This document shows, in pieces, positions 6,560-11,058 of a DNA stretch of 11,058 nt; position 1 is the first letter of the stretch, and each line of letters starts with the position of its first letter. The stretch is taken from NCBI GenBank assembly GCA_018399475.1, contig JAGYOS010000065.1, positions 1 through 11,058 of the forward strand, written 5' to 3'. Source of the stretch: a bacterium (lineage in GTDB: Bacteria > Patescibacteriota > Minisyncoccia > CAIUEV01 > JAHKAQ01). The notes below the pieces were generated by a model, which made no database searches, was not told where the DNA came from, and saw only the letters and a program-made list of their open reading frames with translations. A program made the translations under genes and the position numbers.

Positions 6560-7102
6560 GTGGGAATAATTGTTCAATTTAAAATTGAAAAGTTGAGAAA
6601 AAAAATAAAATTGACCTGGCCGGTTTTAATCTTGCCGCTTTTGTTTTTAGCAGGTTGCGGTTTTGGAAAGCCGGAAAAGTCAAAAGAAAAATTAAATTAT
6701 TTGGAGAGCAAAATCCAAGAATCGGCTTCACAAGAAAGTTTGGAGGTTGGCAACATCGCCGCCTTTGAAAACGCAATCAATGCCAAGGATTATGAAAAAT
6801 TGGAAGTTTCATTGGCAACCGAAGCCGTTTATTCAATAGAAGGCGAAGATTGTTGCGGCAAAATAGCCAAAACGGAAATTATTTCCCGCCTTAAAGAGTA
6901 TTTGGCAGACAAGGAGACTTTTAACTTTTCCCAAAGCCAAGAAAACGTTAAAAAAATAAAAAGCGGTACTTTTGATAAAATTGAAAATTACACAATTGGG
7001 ATTAACGGCAAGCAAGCGATTTTAGCTTACAAAGTAAACGCGGACGGTAAAATAAATAATATTTATATAAATCAAACTTGTGAATTTTTAAGCGAAGAAT
7101 AA
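6560..7102 (+). CDS. Predicted lipoprotein with NTF2-like domain
   Basis: The protein is 180 residues when read from GTG at 6560. It has a hydrophobic segment ending in a lipobox FLAGC, so Cys33 would be lipidated and the rest exposed outside the membrane. An internal TTG at 6593 (codon 12) gives a more typical signal peptide (MRKKIKLTWPVLILPLLFLAGC) and may be the true start. Neither has a Shine-Dalgarno. Residues about 66-178 (AAFENAINAKDYEKLEVSL, YSIEGEDCCGK, EIISRLKEYL, then beta strands to the end) look like a small NTF2/SnoaL-type cone fold with a vicinal Cys98-Cys99 pair. No enzyme motif is seen. A good extended -10 promoter lies about 57 bases upstream. It is first of four plus-strand genes. 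Fold assignment is tentative; lipoprotein status is likely. Confidence 0.8.
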   Translation: MGIIVQFKIEKLRKKIKLTWPVLILPLLFLAGCGFGKPEKSKEKLNYLESKIQESASQESLEVGNIAAFENAINAKDYEKLEVSLATEAVYSIEGEDCCGKIAKTEIISRLKEYLADKETFNFSQSQENVKKIKSGTFDKIENYTIGINGKQAILAYKVNADGKINNIYINQTCEFLSEE

Positions 7103-7211
7103 ATTTTTGGCGTCTGATATTTAATCTTTAAATTGAAACCGGCCGGCAAGATTAATGATTCGGTTAATTTTTTAGGAGATTTTTTTAAAAAACATAAAAT
7201 TATTAAAAAGT

Positions 7212-8393
7212 ATGGAAATAAATTCTCAAAAGATTAAAAAAGCCGACCTTATAGTGGGCATTCCTTCTTTTAATGAAGTTGACAGTATCGGTTTTGTTAC
7301 GGAGATGATTGATAAAGGGCTGGTAAAATATTATCAGAAATACAAGGCGGTGATTGTTAACGTGGATAATGATTCATTGGACGGTACCCGAGAAGTTTTT
7401 CTAAATGTTAAAACAAAAACTCCCAAAATTTACAGTTCCACTCCCAAGAATATTGCCGGCAAGGGAAATAATTTTTTGAATCTGTTTGAACAGGTTCAAT
7501 TGCTAAAGCCTCAGGCGGTGGCTGTATTTGACGCTGACCTAAAAAGCATAAAGCCGGAATGGATTAAAAAAATGCTGGATCCGATTTTGAAAGAAGGCTA
7601 TGAATACGCCACTCCTTGGTACGCTCGGAACGAGTACGACGGGACCATAACCAATGCGCTTGTTTATCCCTTAATATATGGAATATACGGAATGAACCTG
7701 CGCCAGCCAATAGGCGGAGATTTTTCTTTCCATCCAAAATTGGTTGATAAATGGCTGGCCGGTAAGTGGCATAAAGCTACAAAATATTATGGCGTTGATA
7801 TTTTTATGACGCTGGGGGCTATTATCGGAGAAAATAAAATTTGCCAAGTTTGCTTGGGTCAAAAAATTCATAAACCAAGCGCGCCCAAACTGGGTCCTAT
7901 GTTCTCTCAAGTTATGGCGACAATGTTTAAAAAGATTTGTTCTTCCAGAAACCAATGGAGCCAAATTAAAAAGGTAAAAGAGATGCCAATCTTGGATAAA
8001 AAAGAGAAAGGTAATCCCCAGCCACTAAGCATTGACTACAAAAGTATGAAAGTAGCCGCTATTTTTGAGTATAAAATGCAACGAGATATTTTGAAGACTT
8101 CTCTTACCCCGGAAGTTTATCAGAAACTGGATCAAATGTTTAAAAGCGAGAAACTGGCTATTGGTAAAACACTTTGGACTAAAATTATTTACGATTCAAT
8201 TTATAGCTATTGCAATTTTAATGGAGGAGCGGGTATTATAGAAGCTCTCAAGCCTCTTTATTTCGGAAAAGTCGTTTCTTTTATTAAACATACTCTCGAT
8301 TTGAATTACGAGGAGTCGGAAAAAGAAGTCTTGAAGCAGGCGGAAAGATTTTGGCGTTTAAGAAATTATTTTTTGAGAAAGTTTGAACGTTAA
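7212..8393 (+). CDS. GT-A glycosyltransferase related to mannosylglycerate / glucosyl-3-phosphoglycerate synthases
   Basis: The 393-residue protein has a GT2-like nucleotide-sugar-binding start (LIVGIPSFNEVDSIGFV, about 13-29; VNVDNDSLDGTREV, about 49-62). KGNNF follows, then the metal-binding DAD (D107-A108-D109, in VFDADLKS). Past these are motifs that mark the MgS (GT78) and GpgS (GT81) group: RQPIGGDF (164-171), YGVDIFMTL (193-201) and G-x-K-I-H (H220). These residues bind the metal and acceptor in that group. Its length is close to that of Rhodothermus MgS. The likely reaction is transfer of a sugar from UDP- or GDP-sugar, with retention, to glycerate, phosphoglycerate or another small or lipid acceptor in the cytoplasm. 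No membrane segment is seen. The C-terminal 130 residues are helical and unassigned. The phosphoesterase gene follows 100 bp downstream. Donor and acceptor cannot be fixed from sequence alone. Confidence 0.85.
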   Translation: MEINSQKIKKADLIVGIPSFNEVDSIGFVTEMIDKGLVKYYQKYKAVIVNVDNDSLDGTREVFLNVKTKTPKIYSSTPKNIAGKGNNFLNLFEQVQLLKPQAVAVFDADLKSIKPEWIKKMLDPILKEGYEYATPWYARNEYDGTITNALVYPLIYGIYGMNLRQPIGGDFSFHPKLVDKWLAGKWHKATKYYGVDIFMTLGAIIGENKICQVCLGQKIHKPSAPKLGPMFSQVMATMFKKICSSRNQWSQIKKVKEMPILDKKEKGNPQPLSIDYKSMKVAAIFEYKMQRDILKTSLTPEVYQKLDQMFKSEKLAIGKTLWTKIIYDSIYSYCNFNGGAGIIEALKPLYFGKVVSFIKHTLDLNYEESEKEVLKQAERFWRLRNYFLRKFER

Positions 8394-8433
8394 ATTTTGG
8401 AAATTAACAAAATTTTTTAAAGATTCTTTCGTT

Positions 8434-8452
8434 ATTTTCCCGGAAAATTTTT
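8434..8452 (+). terminator. Weak hairpin with T-run after the glycosyltransferase gene
   Basis: ATTTTC and GAAAAT pair around CCG and are followed by TTTT. It lies 40 bases after the stop at 8393. The stem is short and AT-rich, so termination would be partial at best. Confidence 0.25.
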
Positions 8453-8493
8453 AGAGACAACGCCGGGATTATTTAATCAAAAGATAAGCTTCA

Positions 8494-9792
8494 ATGATCC
8501 CTAAAACATATTATTTTATCAGCGATCTGCATATTAGCGGCGGCAGAGGAGCCTTTGCTTATGAGCCCGAGAAAGAGCTTATCGGTTTTTTAAAGGAATT
8601 AGCGGACAAAAAGGAAAATTTGGAGCTTATAATTGTGGGAGATACTTTTGGTTTTTGGGAAATTAATGATTTCAAAGGAGTTGCCAAGTTAGAGTCCGTT
8701 ATTAAAGCTCATCCTAAACTTTTTCGTTGTTTTCGGGAAGTCGGCCGGCAAATAAAGATTACGGTTATTCCCGGCAATCATGATTATGAACTGGCTTGTT
8801 ATCTCGGTTTTAAGCCTTTACTTGAAAAATACGGAATTCATTTGGAGCCAAAGCGTTTTATAGAAAGGACAATTGCCGCTAAGAAAATTCACATTGAGCA
8901 TGGGAGCCAATATGACAGCTTTAATTACATTTCCAACTTCGGCGATCCTCATGCTACTCCGATCGGTTATTATATCACGAATAAAATTGTGGGAGGCGCC
9001 GGCAAATATTCTTCTTTGGGGCGCCAAAGGTGGTTGAAAGATCTGGGCTCGGTTTATCCTTACGAGCGTATTCCAAACTGGCTATTTTCCAATCATTTTT
9101 ATCGGGAGATGAGTCCGGTACTGCGTTACACTCTTTTGCCTTTTTTCCTTTTTTTCGGCATTAGTTTTTTTGCTTTGGCGGGTTTAACTCTTGAAAAAAC
9201 AAAAGTGTTGGGAACAAGTATTTTTACCAAAAGAGTGGGTGATTATTTCCCAATCCTGGGAGATTTAATAGATGCTATTATTCTGATTGACATTGTTGTT
9301 CTTCTTTTATTCATCGCTTTTCTAGTTGTTTTCTTTATCCCCCTTTTCTTTTTTATCCGAGATGCCCGCAAAACTCTTAAAAGATATGAATTTTCAGGTC
9401 CCGGCAATCTTAGGTCTCGAAAAGAAAAAGCTTACTTAACGGCTTTTCGTAAAATATTCCGGCAAGACCCGCAAAAATTTATTTATGTTTATGGCCATAC
9501 TCATTTAACCTCGGTCAAGAGAATGGGCCGGCGGGTTATTATTAACACAGGCGCTTGGACCAAGAAACTTAGAAAAATACCTTCCCGTTTTTTGCTGCTG
9601 CCGGCTGTTTATTATCCTTCGTTTCAATTGGGTTATTTTAAGGTTTATGAGCAGAGGGGAAAAATAGCCGTGGAGCATAAAAGTATTTATAAAAAAATTG
9701 ACCCCGAGCTTACTTTGGTCCAAAGATTTGTGATTCTCGGCAGACGGAAGGAAGATAAAAGAAAGATCCCCCGCAAGATTTTAGTTGGTTGA
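8494..9792 (+). CDS. Calcineurin-like metallophosphoesterase interrupted by membrane segments
   Basis: The 432-residue protein has all the metal-binding motifs of the calcineurin-like family in order: D11-L-H13 in ISDLHIS, G-D50 in VGDTFGFW, GNHD (94-97), H136-G in IEHGSQYD, and GHTH (334-337). Between the last two motifs lie about 195 residues that include two strongly hydrophobic stretches (about 213-233 and 257-290, the second long enough for a re-entrant or double span). The core must fold from both sides of this membrane hairpin. The beginning and the HGSQYD motif recall the UDP-2,3-diacylglucosamine hydrolase (LpxH) and related lipid phosphoesterases, but LpxH is smaller and lacks such helices. 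A membrane-bound lipid- or polyprenyl-linked phosphodiester is a reasonable substrate guess. It lies between the glycosyltransferase (100 bp) and the RlpA-like gene (94 bp). Start: ATG, no Shine-Dalgarno. Confidence 0.9.
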   Translation: MIPKTYYFISDLHISGGRGAFAYEPEKELIGFLKELADKKENLELIIVGDTFGFWEINDFKGVAKLESVIKAHPKLFRCFREVGRQIKITVIPGNHDYELACYLGFKPLLEKYGIHLEPKRFIERTIAAKKIHIEHGSQYDSFNYISNFGDPHATPIGYYITNKIVGGAGKYSSLGRQRWLKDLGSVYPYERIPNWLFSNHFYREMSPVLRYTLLPFFLFFGISFFALAGLTLEKTKVLGTSIFTKRVGDYFPILGDLIDAIILIDIVVLLLFIAFLVVFFIPLFFFIRDARKTLKRYEFSGPGNLRSRKEKAYLTAFRKIFRQDPQKFIYVYGHTHLTSVKRMGRRVIINTGAWTKKLRKIPSRFLLLPAVYYPSFQLGYFKVYEQRGKIAVEHKSIYKKIDPELTLVQRFVILGRRKEDKRKIPRKILVG

Positions 9793-9798
9793 AAAGGA

Positions 9799-9830
9799 AA
9801 TGACGCTTTTTCAATTTTTTGAAAGCCATT
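9799..9830 (+). terminator. Possible imperfect terminator hairpin after the phosphoesterase gene
   Basis: AATG-GCTTT-CAA (9799-9814) pairs with TTG-AAAGC-CATT (9819-9830) with two small bulges and a TTTT loop. A run of six T follows about eight bases later. The bulges and distant T-run make it uncertain. Confidence 0.3.
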
Positions 9831-9886
9831 ACGGGGCATTTTTTATTTCAGCTAACCGGAAAAAATATTTTTGATTATATTTTCAG

Positions 9887-10846
9887 ATGTTGAGGAATAA
9901 AAAAACGGCCAAGTTTATTCTTATTTTAACTCTGTTGGCAATAACGGGATTTTCTTATTTTCTGATAAAATTTTTTACCCGTCCCGCCGATTTTAATTGG
10001 GATCAGGCTAGTAATTCGGTGGAGGTTGATTACGACGGGTGTTTTTTCAAAACTACGACTTCCGCTAAAACCGTAAGCGATTTTATAAAAGAAGCCGGCT
10101 TTGATTTGGGAGAAGATGATTATGTTTTTCCGCCTCCGGAGTCTCAATTAAAAACGGGTTTGCGACTAACCGTTAGAAGAAAAGTGCCTTTTAACATTAA
10201 AGTTGATGACCGAGAAATAAAAGCTGAGACTTTTAAAGAAACTGTTAACGAAGTTTTAGCTGAAGCCGGCGTAGAGCTGAATCATTTGGACGAAATTCAG
10301 CCTGCCAAAGAAGCCGGAGTTTTTCGCGGGATGGAAATTGTTGTTACCAGAATCAATGAGGAAGAAATTACTGAAGAAGAAAAAATTGATTTTGAAATTA
10401 TTGAAAAAAATGATTCTGAATTAAAATGGAGAAAAACCGTTGTTAGCCAAGCAGGGGAAATGGGTGTTAGGGAAAATACTTATTTAATTACTTACGCTGA
10501 CGGCGAACAAGTCAGCAAGGTCAGACTCTCTTCTACAATTACCAAAAAACCGGTTGCTAAAATTATTTTGCACGGAACGAAAATAGAAATTGGCCAAACC
10601 TATAAAGGCAGGGCCAGTTGGTATGCCCACACGGGGACAATGGCTTGCGCTTCCTTAAAACATCCTCTGGGAACTTGGCTTAGAGTAACCAATACCGCCA
10701 CCGGCAGGAGTGTAATTGTCCAAGTTAATGACAGGGGACCTTTTTCGGAAGATAAGATTATTGATCTTGACAAGGCAGCCTTTGAAAAAATAGGCAATCT
10801 TGCCCAAGGAACAATGAACGTCAAAGTGGAAGAGATTCTAGATTGA
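9887..10846 (+). CDS. Membrane-anchored DUF348-G5-RlpA-like (double-psi beta-barrel) wall protein
   Basis: The 319-residue protein has an uncleaved-looking N-terminal anchor (about 9-29). Two DUF348 repeats follow (about 46-97 with AKTVSDFIKEAG; about 102-154 with ETVNEVLAEAGVEL), then a G5 domain (about 157-232, with ITEEEKIDFEI and GEMGVRENTYLITYADGEQVS). An RlpA-like double-psi beta-barrel ends the protein (240-317: GRASWYA, HPLGTWLRVTN, NDRGPF, IIDLDKAAFEKIG). This architecture is that of surface peptidoglycan-binding or -cleaving proteins such as the YabE/Rpf-like group. RlpA itself is a lytic transglycosylase of naked glycan strands. The barrel's H259 and D282 match the catalytic His and Asp of RlpA. 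The loop that carries the catalytic Glu is deleted, so cleavage may be lost or work differently. It is last of the plus-strand group, 94 bp after the phosphoesterase. Outward-facing, cell-wall role. Confidence 0.9.
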   Translation: MLRNKKTAKFILILTLLAITGFSYFLIKFFTRPADFNWDQASNSVEVDYDGCFFKTTTSAKTVSDFIKEAGFDLGEDDYVFPPPESQLKTGLRLTVRRKVPFNIKVDDREIKAETFKETVNEVLAEAGVELNHLDEIQPAKEAGVFRGMEIVVTRINEEEITEEEKIDFEIIEKNDSELKWRKTVVSQAGEMGVRENTYLITYADGEQVSKVRLSSTITKKPVAKIILHGTKIEIGQTYKGRASWYAHTGTMACASLKHPLGTWLRVTNTATGRSVIVQVNDRGPFSEDKIIDLDKAAFEKIGNLAQGTMNVKVEEILD

Positions 10847-10849
10847 TTT

Positions 10850-11058
10850 TTAACTTTTTTTCAGTTTAAAAACTTGAGTATGCAATGCTTTTGCCTGAGG
10901 ATCGGTTAGTTCTTTATAAGAAACCCGCAGAGTACAGCGGACTTTATTTTTAAGGGGAAAAATATCTTGGACTTTTAAGCTCCAGAGATTAGCCGGTCCT
11001 ATTTGCCGGCTGATACCTTTTATTCCCTTGCCGATAAGGGCGGCTAAAGATTTTTTTG
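10850..11058 (-). CDS. C-terminal fragment of an unrecognised protein
   Basis: A minus-strand frame is open from the window edge to TAA at 10850-10852 and gives the last 68 residues of a gene that starts outside. It reads KKSLAALIGKGIKGISRQIG, then a predicted strand-rich part (WSLKVQDIFPLKNKVRCTLR-VSYKEL), then a helix and a basic tail (FKLKKS). Composition and codon use match the neighbouring genes, and it fills the end of the window, so it is probably real. I do not recognise the family and assign no function. Its stop is 3 bp from the stop of the RlpA-like gene on the other strand. Confidence 0.65.
   Translation of the reverse strand, partial: KKSLAALIGKGIKGISRQIGPANLWSLKVQDIFPLKNKVRCTLRVSYKELTDPQAKALHTQVFKLKKS

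Noticed and set aside
7137..7173. AACCG/CGGTT stem with CCGGCCGG and a T-run after the lipoprotein gene
   Set aside because: Only five base pairs with a 19-base loop, which is too weak to call a terminator.
4022..10846. Possible alternative code with TGA read as Gly (Gracilibacteria/SR1)
   Set aside because: Two genes end naturally at TGA with sensible C-termini, and no in-frame TGA was met in the gene frames read.

Overview
The window is AT-rich (low-GC) bacterial DNA with eight complete protein genes and two cut by the window edges. TGA is used as an ordinary stop (genes ending at 9792 and 10846), so the code is the standard bacterial one and not the UGA-Gly code of Gracilibacteria/SR1. 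The mix of proteins points to a member of the Patescibacteria/Candidate Phyla Radiation, perhaps Parcubacteria-like. The grounds are many small membrane or exported proteins of unknown role, an ECF-type sigma factor beside a three-helix membrane protein, a DUF348-G5-RlpA-like protein, a YARHG protein, and mostly absent Shine-Dalgarno sequences. This placement is an inference from protein style, not from a marker gene. No rRNA, tRNA, CRISPR array or transposable element was seen.

Layout: (1) 1-1484, minus: N-terminal 494 codons of a secreted subtilisin-like (S8) protein. Its catalytic Asp is replaced by Gly and its His motif is degenerate. Upstream lie a consensus -35 box, a 10-bp tandem repeat and an 11-bp perfect hairpin near the predicted +1. 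(2) 1743-3838, minus: an ECF-type sigma factor, then 11 bp later a three-helix membrane protein with a DUF5666-like outer domain, then after 234 bp a small exported helical protein followed by an intrinsic terminator. This looks like an envelope-sensing regulatory module. (3) 4022-5374, plus: a single-cysteine FAD/NAD(P)H oxidoreductase of the CoA-disulfide reductase/NADH oxidase type with its own promoter. (4) 5453-6358, minus: a membrane-anchored YARHG-domain protein. Its promoter is back to back with that of the next plus-strand gene. (5) 6560-10846, plus: a lipoprotein with an NTF2-like look, a GT-A glycosyltransferase resembling the mannosylglycerate/glucosyl-phosphoglycerate synthases, a calcineurin-like phosphoesterase interrupted by membrane segments, and a membrane-anchored DUF348-G5-RlpA-like protein. 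These four share a strand and are spaced about 95-110 bp apart. (6) 10850-11058, minus: the C-terminal end of an unrecognised gene that converges on the RlpA-like gene with only 3 bp between stops.

Nearly everything except the flavoprotein, the glycosyltransferase and the sigma factor is predicted to be exported or membrane-bound, so the common theme is the cell envelope. The most interesting points are the likely catalytically impaired subtilase with its structured promoter region, the sigma/membrane/exported-protein trio, and the glycosyltransferase next to a membrane-interrupted phosphoesterase.
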